Source: a virus. From it: a DNA stretch of 20,992 nucleotides. Both the position numbers and the translations under genes were made by a program. The DNA is taken from positions 1 to 20,992 of the IMG/VR virus record IMGVR_UViG_3300034375_000869; one strand, given 5' to 3'. Below are positions 1 to 8,970 of this stretch, in pieces (position 1 is the first letter of the stretch; every line of letters starts with the position of its first letter). The notes under the pieces were generated by a model. It did no database searches. It was not told the origin of the DNA and was given only the letters and a program-made list of their open reading frames with translations.

Positions 1-686
1 CTCAGATGCAACAACAAGCTTTGTTGTCTAATCAAGCGGCTCAGAATGCCGCAAGACAGTTTAATGCTCAAAGCGAAAATCAAGTAAATCAATTTAATGC
101 AAGTTTGGCATCTCAGATAGATCAGTTTAATGCTTCACAGCAAAATGCTATGGCACAGTTTAATACTGAACAACAAAATCGTCAAGAGTTAGCTAATCAA
201 CAAGCTCAAAATCAAGCTTCTTTAACTAATGCTGGAATTGCGGCAAATCTACAACAAACAAGAATGCAAGTTGCAAGTAATGAATATATTGCAAACAATC
301 AAATGACTTTACAGGCTCAACAGTTTGTGGCTGATCAAGAGTTTAGGCGTGATCAATTTAATGCCGCAAATGCACAGGCGATTGCACAGGCTGATGTAGC
401 TTGGAAGCGACAGTTGGCTACAGCAGACACTGCCGCACAAAATGCCGCTAATCAGCAAAACGCTCAAAACGCTTTTAATATGAGCTTACAAGAGCAACAA
501 AATATGTGGCAACAGTTTAGAGATGAAGCAAACTATCTCAGACAGCAATATGAAAACGAAGAAACTAGAAAGACTCAGTTGTATGCTGTAGCTTTAGGTA
601 ACGAGGCGGCGGCTGGTAAAGATTCAAAAACGGGTACTACCGCTTTAAAAAATCTAGTTGATTTAATATTTCCGGGTGGAGGCTAA
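1..686 (+). CDS. Gln/Asn-rich coiled-coil virion-type protein (5' end cut by window)
   Basis: The frame is open to the window edge, so this is probably the C-terminal part of a longer protein; the first visible ATG is at base 6, giving 226 residues, but nothing marks it as the true start. The protein is very rich in Gln, Asn and Ala. Counting from that Met, Phe residues of repeated QFNA or QFNT units fall at 19, 30, 41 and 52, an exact 11-residue period expected of a hendecad coiled coil. A further QFNA occurs near residue 118. The C-terminus ends in a Gly run after a short hydrophobic stretch. No enzyme motif is seen. Its place directly ahead of the amphipathic and large internal-virion-type proteins, with a GGAGG ribosome site for the next gene inside its last codons, suggests a structural or internal core role. 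That role is inferred from position and composition only. Confidence 0.75.
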   Translation, partial: QMQQQALLSNQAAQNAARQFNAQSENQVNQFNASLASQIDQFNASQQNAMAQFNTEQQNRQELANQQAQNQASLTNAGIAANLQQTRMQVASNEYIANNQMTLQAQQFVADQEFRRDQFNAANAQAIAQADVAWKRQLATADTAAQNAANQQNAQNAFNMSLQEQQNMWQQFRDEANYLRQQYENEETRKTQLYAVALGNEAAAGKDSKTGTTALKNLVDLIFPGGG

Positions 687-690
687 GTAA

Positions 691-1959
691 ATGGGATTCT
701 TCAAGAAAATATTTAAAGGTATAAAAAAGGTCTTTAAAAAGATCGGAAAAGGAATTAAAAGCGCCTTTAAGTCTATTGGAAAATTTATGGGCAAGATTGG
801 CATTATTGGTCAAATTGGTCTTGCGCTTATCCTGCCGGGGATCGGGCAAATGTTATCGGGCTTATTAGTTGGGACAGGCAGTACTGTTGGTGGCCTTGCA
901 GGAGCTTTGCAGGGTATGGGCGCTGTTGGTCAAGCCGCCTCTAATTTTATCCAAGGGGCTGTAAAAATTGCTTCTAATACTAGTAAGTTTTTCAGTAGTG
1001 TTACTGACGGCGTTACAAATGTTATAGGAGAAACGATAGGTGCTATAGCTAATAAAGTTCCGGGCTTAGGTGATGCTTTAAAAAGTATTACTGGAGGAAG
1101 ACTAGACATAACGCAAAAAACTTTTTCTAGTGCTTGGAAGGTTACTCAAGAGTCTATGACAAATATAACCAAGGCTGGTGGTAATCTTTTTAATCTTGAT
1201 CCACTGTCTGAAGTATCAGTACCTCAAAGAACTTTAAAAGAAATTCCAGAAGATTCGTTAATGAATGAAGCACCTTTAAGAGAGGCTATTGATAGTGAAG
1301 GCGCTTTAGATGCTTTAACAAAAGACAGGCTTCAAACTGAAGCGGCTATGGCGAGAGTTGGGGGAGAGCCTTTATTAGGAGGAGATCCTTTTGGCCCTGT
1401 TGGAACAATAGATGGTGTAACTTATATGAAAGGGCCACCCCCCTCGTCTTTACTTTCTGGCAGTACTGGAAATATTGCAGAGACTTTAACTGAAAATATT
1501 GCTCAACAAAGCGGTGCGGGTACTGTAGCAGATCCCTTCTTTGCTTCTGGTAAAGCGGCAGTAGCCCCAGAAAAGTCTCTATTAGATAAGACTAGTGAAT
1601 TTATAACGGGTAAAAGCGTTGATGAAAATTTAGCGTATGGACGAGCAAAAATGAGGGAAGCAGTTACTGATTTTATACCTGAAACTGGAAAGGCTCTAGG
1701 ACGAGAGGCTATAGCACAAGCGACAGGGCTTTCACCAACTGCTGAACAGCTAAGGCCCATCGCTTATTCAAGTTCAGTAGCTCTAGGAGACTTTGAAACT
1801 TCTATAGGATTCAATGACTATGCTACTAGCCCATATCAAAGTGTTATTAATCAAGTAGGGCCACAGTATGCAACGTCCCATCCTTATGGTTTAATGGCGC
1901 AACAATTTAATTTTAATCAGTATCAAGAACAAGCAAGGGCTAGGGGAGTACCGGCATAA
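691..1959 (+). CDS. Membrane-active internal virion/ejection-type protein
   Basis: 422 residues, with GGAGG 8 bases before the ATG. The first about 35 residues are a Lys/Phe/Ile/Gly-rich amphipathic segment of repeated FKKI, IKKV and FKKIGKGI units with no acidic residue, resembling a cationic antimicrobial helix. Residues about 36-100 follow as a hydrophobic Gly/Ala/Leu stretch that could span or insert in a membrane. The rest is soluble-looking and ends in a Gln/Asn/Tyr-rich tail. Short phage proteins that embed in the host envelope during DNA ejection (T7 gp14 is the classic case) have this kind of character, but I see no sequence identity to gp14. It sits between the Gln/Asn-rich protein and an acidic 198-aa protein, and its stop overlaps the next start as TAATG. 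The membrane or ejection role is inference; a structural role is likely. Confidence 0.8.
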   Translation: MGFFKKIFKGIKKVFKKIGKGIKSAFKSIGKFMGKIGIIGQIGLALILPGIGQMLSGLLVGTGSTVGGLAGALQGMGAVGQAASNFIQGAVKIASNTSKFFSSVTDGVTNVIGETIGAIANKVPGLGDALKSITGGRLDITQKTFSSAWKVTQESMTNITKAGGNLFNLDPLSEVSVPQRTLKEIPEDSLMNEAPLREAIDSEGALDALTKDRLQTEAAMARVGGEPLLGGDPFGPVGTIDGVTYMKGPPPSSLLSGSTGNIAETLTENIAQQSGAGTVADPFFASGKAAVAPEKSLLDKTSEFITGKSVDENLAYGRAKMREAVTDFIPETGKALGREAIAQATGLSPTAEQLRPIAYSSSVALGDFETSIGFNDYATSPYQSVINQVGPQYATSHPYGLMAQQFNFNQYQEQARARGVPA

Positions 1960-2555
1960 TGGACGAAGAATATTTTGATGCAATACTGCGGGGTGGGCCT
2001 ATTCCCGGCTCTAGCCTAACTTCAGATCCAGATGACCCCGCACCTTATGAAAAGCCTCCACAGTATGTTGATGTTCATTCAGCTTCAGAATGGATTTTTT
2101 CTGAACTAATTGATGAAGATCGTTATGATCAGCTAATACAAAGTCTACTTGAAGGTATTCCTGTAATGGATGTTGTACAAGTAATTCTCTTTACAGGTTT
2201 TACGCAAGGTAAATGGGATGTAAATTTAATGACTCTTTTAATAGAGCCTACAGCCTATATTATCATGGCTCTTGCAGAAAGGGCAGGAGTGGACTTTGTA
2301 ATAGAAAGAGGTGAAGCCTCTGAAGAACAAAACGATCCTGTAATTTTGGGGGCTAGGTTATCTAAAGAGCGTAGAGATAATATACAAAAGTTTAAAGAAA
2401 TGAAAATGTCTCTTCCATTCTTGTCTGAAACTAGTCAAGAAAGGCTTAGAACAATAGAGCCTCCTGAAGCTGTAGACGGTAATGCTAATGCAGAAATGCA
2501 AGAAGAGCCTACTGAAAGTCTTCTTGCGGCTCCACAACAAGAGGTCATGGGATAA
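1959..2555 (+). CDS. Acidic phage protein of unknown function, virion module
   Basis: 198 residues, acidic overall. The N-terminus is Pro/Asp-rich. A central hydrophobic or amphipathic region (about residues 62-112) follows, and the C-terminal tail is rich in Glu, Pro and Gln. I do not recognise a family or catalytic motif. Start and stop are both joined to neighbours by TAATG overlaps, so it should be translated together with the amphipathic protein before it and the 481-aa protein after it. The context suggests a small internal or adaptor virion protein, or an assembly chaperone for the cationic protein upstream; both are guesses from charge and position. Confidence 0.75.
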   Translation: MDEEYFDAILRGGPIPGSSLTSDPDDPAPYEKPPQYVDVHSASEWIFSELIDEDRYDQLIQSLLEGIPVMDVVQVILFTGFTQGKWDVNLMTLLIEPTAYIIMALAERAGVDFVIERGEASEEQNDPVILGARLSKERRDNIQKFKEMKMSLPFLSETSQERLRTIEPPEAVDGNANAEMQEEPTESLLAAPQQEVMG

Positions 2556-4000
2556 TGGTACAGGGTATAGACGCAACATTTAGTCTGCTACAAAAACAAC
2601 AACAAGATCGTGCTGATGAGCTTGCAAAACGCCAAAGAGATCAAGACCTGACAGATACTATTCTAGGTGGTCTTATTAAAGGTGGTGTTGCAGTTGGTAA
2701 TGCTGTATTAAAAAATAAAACATATGATTTTTTAAATACTACTGAGCAACGTGGGGCTACTCAGCTTGCGGCTCAAGCCGATACTAATATTGCAAGACTA
2801 CAGGCAGAGTGGGCTGAGATAGACGCCGCACAAGGACTAACCCCCTTAGAGTACTTAACTCAAAAAGCAATTCCATTTATGGAGCAAAGTGTTAAAGCAA
2901 ACACACCCGATTGGAAAGAAGGCTTAGATGAAGTTGGTTATCAAAGTAAAGTTTATGCGGCGGCACAAGAAGTTGCAAAAGAAAGATTAAAAATTTTGAC
3001 TGAGGCTAGAGGTATTTACGAAGGTCAAGACATGAATAATTTTTCAAATCAACTAGAAATGGTAAGAAGCCAGTATCGACCTAACTCACTTGAAGATTTG
3101 TTTACTTCTACTTTTGCTAAAGCCTTTGATGGTAAGTCTCAAGAGGATCTTGATATGGAAGAGATGCTTGCATATAGAGACTTTATTGATGCTCAAAACC
3201 CAGCCTCTCGTGCATATCATGCTAAAAAACTAAATGCTCTAGTAGAGTCTTATGAAGAAACTGGTAGTATGTTACTGGCTCAAGTAGATGCTGTAAATAA
3301 AATGATTGCTGATCAAGCGATTGATCCTGATCGTGGGCCGATAACAACAAAACCAGTTGTAGATGTTCAAGCTATTGGTGGGAGGATGGTTTTAATTAAA
3401 AAAACTGAAACAACTGATATGTCCCGAAAAGATTTAGACGGTAAGCCCGTAAAAACATATGGCGATCCAACAGTTACAGTTTTAGATGAGAGTGAAACTA
3501 TAACTCCTACTGAGTTACTGACTGCTACTAGAAGTGCTTTTGACCTACAAGAGTTTTATCAAAATCATGTTAAATCTGAAGGTCAAAGAATTATTGCAAA
3601 AAGATTAAGAGAGCTTACAGATGCGGAAGGTAATCCAACTCCCCTATCATTTGGAGACATTGATAGCCCTGAAAAATATAAGACAGTTGCAGACATTATG
3701 TTTGAGGTTGTTGTTGGTACAGAAATTGATCCAGCAACTGGAGACATAAAAGATCCTAATCTTTTGAAAGATGATCTTGAGTCTAAAAACCAAGCGGCTC
3801 TTTATACAGAGCTAGTTAGAGTAGACCTATGGGCAAACTATGGTTCAATTTCACAGATGGATCCCAACGTAGATAGTAACGGAGATGGTATTTCAGACCA
3901 ACAAGAAGAAATGATTAAGTTTTTTTCACATCTAGCAAATATACGTGGGCGCGTAGATCAAGCTACAGGTATTTCGCCAGCAATACAAAGGAACCCATAA
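2555..4000 (+). CDS. Internal virion-type protein with a Ca-binding-like loop
   Basis: 481 residues, starting at an ATG that overlaps the preceding stop (TAATG). The N-terminal about 40 residues are charged and Gln-rich, probably helical. A short Gly/Val stretch (about 42-55) follows, then a long mostly helical, polar body. Near the C-terminus, residues 440-451 read D-S-N-G-D-G-I-S-D-Q-Q-E, an EF-hand or thrombospondin-3-like Asp/Asn/Gly loop that could bind Ca2+. No enzymatic domain is recognised. Length, position directly before the 1403-aa protein and helical composition fit the internal core proteins of T7-like virions (a gp15-like position), but this is inferred from order, not from recognised homology. 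Confidence 0.8.
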   Translation: MVQGIDATFSLLQKQQQDRADELAKRQRDQDLTDTILGGLIKGGVAVGNAVLKNKTYDFLNTTEQRGATQLAAQADTNIARLQAEWAEIDAAQGLTPLEYLTQKAIPFMEQSVKANTPDWKEGLDEVGYQSKVYAAAQEVAKERLKILTEARGIYEGQDMNNFSNQLEMVRSQYRPNSLEDLFTSTFAKAFDGKSQEDLDMEEMLAYRDFIDAQNPASRAYHAKKLNALVESYEETGSMLLAQVDAVNKMIADQAIDPDRGPITTKPVVDVQAIGGRMVLIKKTETTDMSRKDLDGKPVKTYGDPTVTVLDESETITPTELLTATRSAFDLQEFYQNHVKSEGQRIIAKRLRELTDAEGNPTPLSFGDIDSPEKYKTVADIMFEVVVGTEIDPATGDIKDPNLLKDDLESKNQAALYTELVRVDLWANYGSISQMDPNVDSNGDGISDQQEEMIKFFSHLANIRGRVDQATGISPAIQRNP

Positions 4001-4004
4001 AAAT

Positions 4005-7000
4005 ATGAGTACTGCAAATGTCCCAACTGTTTACGGCACTATCACGGTTGCATACGAAGGTAATCCAACTGATGAAGAACTGTATCGTATGGCTATGGAT
4101 AAGGTTCAAGAAAAAGAAAAACTTTCAAAAATTGATCAAAACTTATCAGTCAATAATCAGCCTAGTGGTTTTTCGCCTATCGACAGCAAACCTGTTCAGG
4201 AGGAGGAAGAAGAAGAGCCTGAAGATGATTTAGTTGCTGACATTGCAAAGGGTTTTTTACGTGTTGCAGAAGTCCCTCAAAACTTTATTATGGAACAAGT
4301 CTTAGGGATGGCTGGTTTAAGCGGTACTCAAAAAGAAGCTATGCGTCAAACACTAGAAGGCAGTTCACGCGAACAGTTTTTAGATAATATTGCGGCAGTT
4401 ACAGGTGCTGTAACAGGTAAAGAAAGCGACATCAAAGAAAGAGTTATTGATGAGCAAGGGCGCTTTAAAGAGGCTACAACACTAACAGGAGTTGGTCTAG
4501 AAATTGCTCCATATTTTGTTGGTGGTGCTAAAATAGGAACTACCCTATCTAGGATTGCTCCTCAACTTCCTATAATTGCAAATGGTCTTATTTCAGGTGC
4601 AACTATTGATTCAGTTTTACATAAAACTGGTGAAGAAGGTTTAGCAACAGACTTTGAAAGGTCTGAAGACGAAGGACTTTTAGAAGGTTTTGGAAAAGAT
4701 ATTGTAGAATTTTTATCTGTAGACGAAGACAATAGTATTGCAGAGCAACGCCTTAAAATTGCTTTTGAAGGCATGATTATTGGTGGTGTTGCAGAAGGAT
4801 TTTTTAGAGCTTTAGGTATCGTATTGCCAAAAGCAGATACCCTTGAAAAACAAGCTGAGTCTGCTGTAAAACAATTAAAAGAAGCTAGAGAAGCTGTACA
4901 AATAAACAAGTCTAATATTCATCAAGACCTAAAGTTTTCAGAAACGCCTAAGGATCAAGCCCAAATTGATCAACAAAACAGTGGTTTGCTACGGCGTTTT
5001 TATCAACAAATGCTTACATCTCGCGGATACTTTACAACCAACGCCTATAATTTATTTCGTGGTAAAGAATACGCACAAAGGCAAACTGTACGCGAAGCAG
5101 AAAACATTGCCAATCGTTTAAGCAAAGCATTGGACAAGCTTCCTGTTGATTCAGTATCTGAAGAAACTTTAACAGATTTTTTAACAGCTTCTTTAAACTC
5201 TTCATCAGACTTTTACAAGGGTTTAATTACTAAAGGCGAATATGAAGAAGAAGCGTTGCGTGTAGCACAGCGTATGGGTATTCCAGACGATGCGGCAATA
5301 GAGCTACTAAACGCAAGAAACCTTATAGATGATCTGTCTGCAAAACTTGCTAACTCTAGTATACCTAACGAACAGTTTAAAGAAATTATTACAGCTAATT
5401 CAGGAGAGTATATTAGAAGATCATATCGGTTGTTTGAAGATTCTGGTTTTAAGCCAGATGAAAATCTAAAACATCAAGTAGTTAAAAAATTACAAGCAAG
5501 TAAATTACTAGACAACCCAAACCTAACGCCTGAAAAAGCCTATGATCAAGCTTTAGGTCAAGTAGATGCTATTCTAAATCGTGGAGATTACGCAGGGCTA
5601 GACCACTATGGCAAGGCAGTGCGGGTAAATAAAGAAATTCTTACAGGCAAAAAAGATATTGATGCTGATATAAGACGGCTTATGGGAGAAGTTACAGATC
5701 CTGTTGATAATATTCTTTTAACTATAGGTAAAATGTCTCAGCTTGTTGAAACAAATAAGTTTGCTGATAATCTTTTGCAGTTGGGTAGAGATAAATATAT
5801 TTTTACTAGCCCAGAAACCAAAGGTAATGTTAAGTACGACTATAAAATTACAGGTACTAACTCATCATTAGACGGTAAATATACAACAAGAGAAATGGGT
5901 ATAGCCATTGCAGGCAGACAGTCAGAACTGTTGGATACTTCGCGTTCAGCTAATCGAATGATTCGTCCTTTACAAGAAGGCTATATTGCTTTTATGAAGG
6001 CTAAGGGTGTTTCTCAAGCTTCTAAGACTGTACTTAGTCACGTAACCCACCTAAGAAACTATTTGGGCGGTATGCAGTTTGGTTTGGCTAATGGAATCAA
6101 TCCATTTTTTAATAGATCTGAAACAAAAAGAATTTTAACAAACGCTATTAAGAATCAGGGCGATGCTGGCTTAGATGCGCTGTACGAAAAATATTTAGGG
6201 CTTGGCGTAATCAATACTAACGTCAAAGTAAATGAGTTCCGAAAGCTTATGAGGGCTGGCACAGAGCTTGATGGCTCTGCCGATGATTTTTTTGATGGTC
6301 TTAGAGGATACGGCATGGCTGGCGAAAAGGCCGCTGATCTTTATAAGTGGGCCGAAAAAAAATATGTGGCTACAGATGATTTTTTTAAAATAAATGCGTT
6401 TGAAAAAGAGCTAGATGTTTTAAAGAAAGCTTTTCCAGATGAGCCTATTGAAGTTTTGGAGCGCAAGGCCGCACAAATTATTCAAGATACTATGCCCAAC
6501 TACGACAAAGTACCTAACGGTGTAAAGGCTTTTAGGTATCTACCGATTGGTAGTTTTGTTTCATTCCCTGCTGAGATTGTAAGAACTTCTGCACACATTG
6601 TTAGGCAGGCATCAAAAGAAATTACTTCTGGTAATAGGGTTATTGCCGCAAGAGGACGAGCAAGGCTTGCTGGATTTACAGCATCTATGGGGGGCTTTGA
6701 GGGAATAGCTAGTACAGCGGCCTATCTTACAGGAATTACTAACGAAGAAGAAGAAGCTGTTCAAAGAATTTCACACACGCCTTGGTCTAAGGCCACCCGT
6801 ATTCCATTTAGAGGCCCAGACGGAGACATATTTGTTGCTGATACTCAGTTTATAGATTCTTATAGTGTTTTGAAAGAGCCTGTAAAAGAAGCCTATCACA
6901 TGATAGCTGATGGTTCACTAAAAGGAAAAGAACTAGATGAGTATTTAGTTGATGCCGCAGGAGCGTTCTTTGAAAAGTCTTTAACACCTTATACAGATGC

Positions 7001-8216
7001 TTCAATTATTACACAAGCTTTGGCAGATGTTTATGTTGCGGCTAAAAGCGACGATGGGCGTACAGCAGAAGGTAAACAACTTTTCCCTGAAAATGAAACA
7101 AGCATTAATAAACTTATAGATGGCGTTTCCCATGTTGCTATGTCAATGATGCCGGGAAGTGTTGATAGCCTATACAGGCTCTTAGTTGATGCAGACGCTA
7201 CAGGCATTGGTGAAATGTATTTTGATAAGCCACCAAAAGTTAGTGCGGCTACAGGATCAATACGCTACGACAAACGCGCAGAGCTTGCCGCCAATCTTAT
7301 TGGAATTCGTTTTAGTCGATTAGACCCTAAAGACAAAATGTTTTATGCGTCTAGCGATTTTCAAAATCATGGTCGCGCTGATTTTTCTAAGAGAATAAAT
7401 TTTGGCGATAAGCCAGAAGATATTTCAAGAGAACAAAAAAGAAACTTGCGGTCAAACTATGACGCCCAGCAAGACCTTTATCTTATGTATGATAGTGTAA
7501 AAGAACTAGTTGGTGACGTAGAAGCTCGTAAAGTTATGAAGAGCGCAGGACTGAGTGACCAAGCCATCGCCAGAATCGCAGGAAATAGTTATTATGATAT
7601 AGACTATGCGCGAACAAGATCTGAAGATTTGTTTACAAAAGTACAGGGACAGCCAGAAAAAATACAACAACTAATTAGAGAGCTAAACGGCGCTCAATAT
7701 CAGTATCGCAGTACACCTTTAATACCTGTTGATGAGGCAGGAAGAGAGCGTCAAGAGCGTTTACCAAAAGCTAAAGGAGGGCTAGTGTTAAACGTCCCTC
7801 AAGCCCCTGTAGAGCCTGACGAGCGCATAGACAAGCTGACAGGAAGGCCCTATATTGAACAGGCCGGTGGAGCCTTTACAGACGAAGAAGAGCGTTCAGG
7901 CTTTGCGGGAGGCGGCATCACAAGGCGCTATGCAGTTGCCAAGGGCGGCAAGATCGACAAGAAGAAGATGGCCTGTAACAAGCCTCGACGCACACCAAAC
8001 CACCCTAAGAAGTCTCATGTTGTCAAAGCCTGCGAAGGCGGTAAAGAAAAGATTATTCGCTTTGGTGAGCAAGGCGCTAAGACTGCTGGCAAACCAAAGT
8101 CTGGTGAATCTGCACGTATGAAGGCCAAGCGCAAGAGCTTTAAAGCCCGTCATGCTAGAAACATCAAGCGCGGAAAGATGTCTGCGGCTTATTGGGCTGA
8201 TAAGGTCAAGTGGTAA
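4005..8216 (+). CDS. Giant internal virion-type protein with fused basic C-terminal domain
   Basis: 1403 residues, by far the largest gene here and in the position of the large gp16-like ejection protein of T7-like phages. An acidic Glu run lies near residues 66-73. Hydrophobic Gly/Ala/Ile stretches lie around 160-205, 250-275 and 890-920, and the remainder looks mainly helical. I see no lysozyme or transglycosylase catalytic motif. Near residues 1255-1315 are Gly-rich patches (AKGGLV, FAGGGI, AKGGKI). The last about 82 residues, from Met1322 (base 7968), form a strongly basic Cys/Lys/Arg-rich domain ending AAYWADKVKW. As far as I recall, that segment is a stand-alone small protein in other marine phages, so it looks like an in-frame gene fusion. 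The ATG is only 4 bases after the previous stop, and the nearest purine-rich AAGGA lies rather far upstream. Role as a DNA-ejection or core protein is inferred. Confidence 0.85.
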   Translation: MSTANVPTVYGTITVAYEGNPTDEELYRMAMDKVQEKEKLSKIDQNLSVNNQPSGFSPIDSKPVQEEEEEEPEDDLVADIAKGFLRVAEVPQNFIMEQVLGMAGLSGTQKEAMRQTLEGSSREQFLDNIAAVTGAVTGKESDIKERVIDEQGRFKEATTLTGVGLEIAPYFVGGAKIGTTLSRIAPQLPIIANGLISGATIDSVLHKTGEEGLATDFERSEDEGLLEGFGKDIVEFLSVDEDNSIAEQRLKIAFEGMIIGGVAEGFFRALGIVLPKADTLEKQAESAVKQLKEAREAVQINKSNIHQDLKFSETPKDQAQIDQQNSGLLRRFYQQMLTSRGYFTTNAYNLFRGKEYAQRQTVREAENIANRLSKALDKLPVDSVSEETLTDFLTASLNSSSDFYKGLITKGEYEEEALRVAQRMGIPDDAAIELLNARNLIDDLSAKLANSSIPNEQFKEIITANSGEYIRRSYRLFEDSGFKPDENLKHQVVKKLQASKLLDNPNLTPEKAYDQALGQVDAILNRGDYAGLDHYGKAVRVNKEILTGKKDIDADIRRLMGEVTDPVDNILLTIGKMSQLVETNKFADNLLQLGRDKYIFTSPETKGNVKYDYKITGTNSSLDGKYTTREMGIAIAGRQSELLDTSRSANRMIRPLQEGYIAFMKAKGVSQASKTVLSHVTHLRNYLGGMQFGLANGINPFFNRSETKRILTNAIKNQGDAGLDALYEKYLGLGVINTNVKVNEFRKLMRAGTELDGSADDFFDGLRGYGMAGEKAADLYKWAEKKYVATDDFFKINAFEKELDVLKKAFPDEPIEVLERKAAQIIQDTMPNYDKVPNGVKAFRYLPIGSFVSFPAEIVRTSAHIVRQASKEITSGNRVIAARGRARLAGFTASMGGFEGIASTAAYLTGITNEEEEAVQRISHTPWSKATRIPFRGPDGDIFVADTQFIDSYSVLKEPVKEAYHMIADGSLKGKELDEYLVDAAGAFFEKSLTPYTDASIITQALADVYVAAKSDDGRTAEGKQLFPENETSINKLIDGVSHVAMSMMPGSVDSLYRLLVDADATGIGEMYFDKPPKVSAATGSIRYDKRAELAANLIGIRFSRLDPKDKMFYASSDFQNHGRADFSKRINFGDKPEDISREQKRNLRSNYDAQQDLYLMYDSVKELVGDVEARKVMKSAGLSDQAIARIAGNSYYDIDYARTRSEDLFTKVQGQPEKIQQLIRELNGAQYQYRSTPLIPVDEAGRERQERLPKAKGGLVLNVPQAPVEPDERIDKLTGRPYIEQAGGAFTDEEERSGFAGGGITRRYAVAKGGKIDKKKMACNKPRRTPNHPKKSHVVKACEGGKEKIIRFGEQGAKTAGKPKSGESARMKAKRKSFKARHARNIKRGKMSAAYWADKVKW

Positions 8217-8260
8217 CGCTCAGTAAGATTGTATGGCACGATGCCTCTGGAGGCTCTAAC

Positions 8261-8476
8261 ATGGGCTGGAGAGACATCAACGAACTCAAACAAATCACAG
8301 CCGCCATTGCAGTCTCTTGTGGTATGATAATCCATGAGGACGATGACCTGATAATTATATGTCCTCATATGTTGCTTGAGGATGGTAAAGCCATACAGGG
8401 CGATGCAGAGATAGCCATCCCAAAGGCTTGGATAATTTCAAACGAAAAACTATTGGCGCTACCGCCGGGAGATTAG
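8261..8476 (+). CDS. Small phage protein of unknown function
   Basis: 71 residues from the ATG at 8261, chosen because GGAGG (8249-8253) lies 7 bases upstream. The same frame is open back to a GTG at 8210, which would overlap the 1403-aa gene by 7 bases and give 88 residues, so that start cannot be excluded. The protein has a hydrophobic segment (TAAIAVSCGMIIH) and a short acidic run followed by Ile-rich strands. No family is recognised. It lies between the giant internal protein and three further small genes, so it belongs to the late transcription unit. Confidence 0.65.
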   Translation: MGWRDINELKQITAAIAVSCGMIIHEDDDLIIICPHMLLEDGKAIQGDAEIAIPKAWIISNEKLLALPPGD

Positions 8477-8477
8477 G

Positions 8478-8792
8478 ATGCCGTTTTATAAAGATGTAAA
8501 AGATTTAGCAGACCGTTCAGGGGTTTTGAGTGTAACTCCAGCAGGCATTGTCGCAAATGTAGTATCAAAAGCTATCACAGGTAAGACGCCTTTACAGCAT
8601 TTTGCAGGACAGATTACAGGCCCAGCACAAGGCAAAGGTAATGTAGGCCGCAGTAGAAAAGGTGATGTTGTAGCAGAAGGTGGAAGCTTTCGTGATCCAC
8701 AACAAAAAAATATTATACGTGGCAGAAGCGCCAAAGGTGGGTTAGTATCTTATAAGTCTATTGCGGATATGGAGTCCAAGAGTGGCCGCTAA
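8478..8792 (+). CDS. Small phage protein with AKGGLV motif
   Basis: 104 residues, ATG preceded by GGGAG about 6 bases upstream and one base after the previous stop. The N-terminal half is mixed polar and hydrophobic, and the C-terminal half is basic and Gly-rich. It contains AKGGLV near residues 85-90, the same hexamer found near residue 1256 of the 1403-aa protein. No enzymatic motif and no family that I recognise. Its end overlaps the next gene, whose GGAG site and GTG start lie within its last codons. Probably a minor virion or assembly protein, by position only. Confidence 0.65.
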   Translation: MPFYKDVKDLADRSGVLSVTPAGIVANVVSKAITGKTPLQHFAGQITGPAQGKGNVGRSRKGDVVAEGGSFRDPQQKNIIRGRSAKGGLVSYKSIADMESKSGR

Positions 8793-8970
8793 GAAAAAAA
8801 CAAAAAGTCGAGTAAATGAAGCAGGAAACTACACTAAGCCAGCGTTACGCAAGCGTCTGTTTGAAAAGATTAAAGCGGGTAGCAAAGGCGGTAAGGCAGG
8901 CCAGTGGTCGGCACGTAAAGCTCAGATGCTTGCTAAAGCCTACAAGGAAGCGGGTGGGGGTTATAAATAA
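8782..8970 (+). CDS. DUF5872-like small basic protein
   Basis: 62 residues from a GTG at 8782, chosen because GGAG (8771-8774) is 7 bases upstream and because homologous-looking sequence begins just after it; an in-frame ATG further upstream at 8761 exists with no better site. The protein is Lys/Arg/Gly-rich with the pattern VNEAGNYTKP, KRLFEKIKAGSKGG, GQWSARKAQMLAKAY and a GGGYK end. This matches my recollection of the DUF5872 family of phages and aquatic bacteria, whose function is unknown. The high positive charge suggests nucleic-acid binding, which is inference. The stop overlaps the next ATG (TAATG). Confidence 0.7.
   Translation: MAAKKKTKSRVNEAGNYTKPALRKRLFEKIKAGSKGGKAGQWSARKAQMLAKAYKEAGGGYK

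Noticed and set aside
4562-4909. 115-codon open frame on the - strand inside the 1403-aa gene
   Set aside because: Antisense to a clear coding region; Ser/Cys-rich low-quality translation typical of shadows.
4005-8216. Lytic transglycosylase or lysozyme activity in the giant protein, as in T7 gp16
   Set aside because: No Glu-Ser/Gly-Leu-Met-type catalytic motif could be found by eye.
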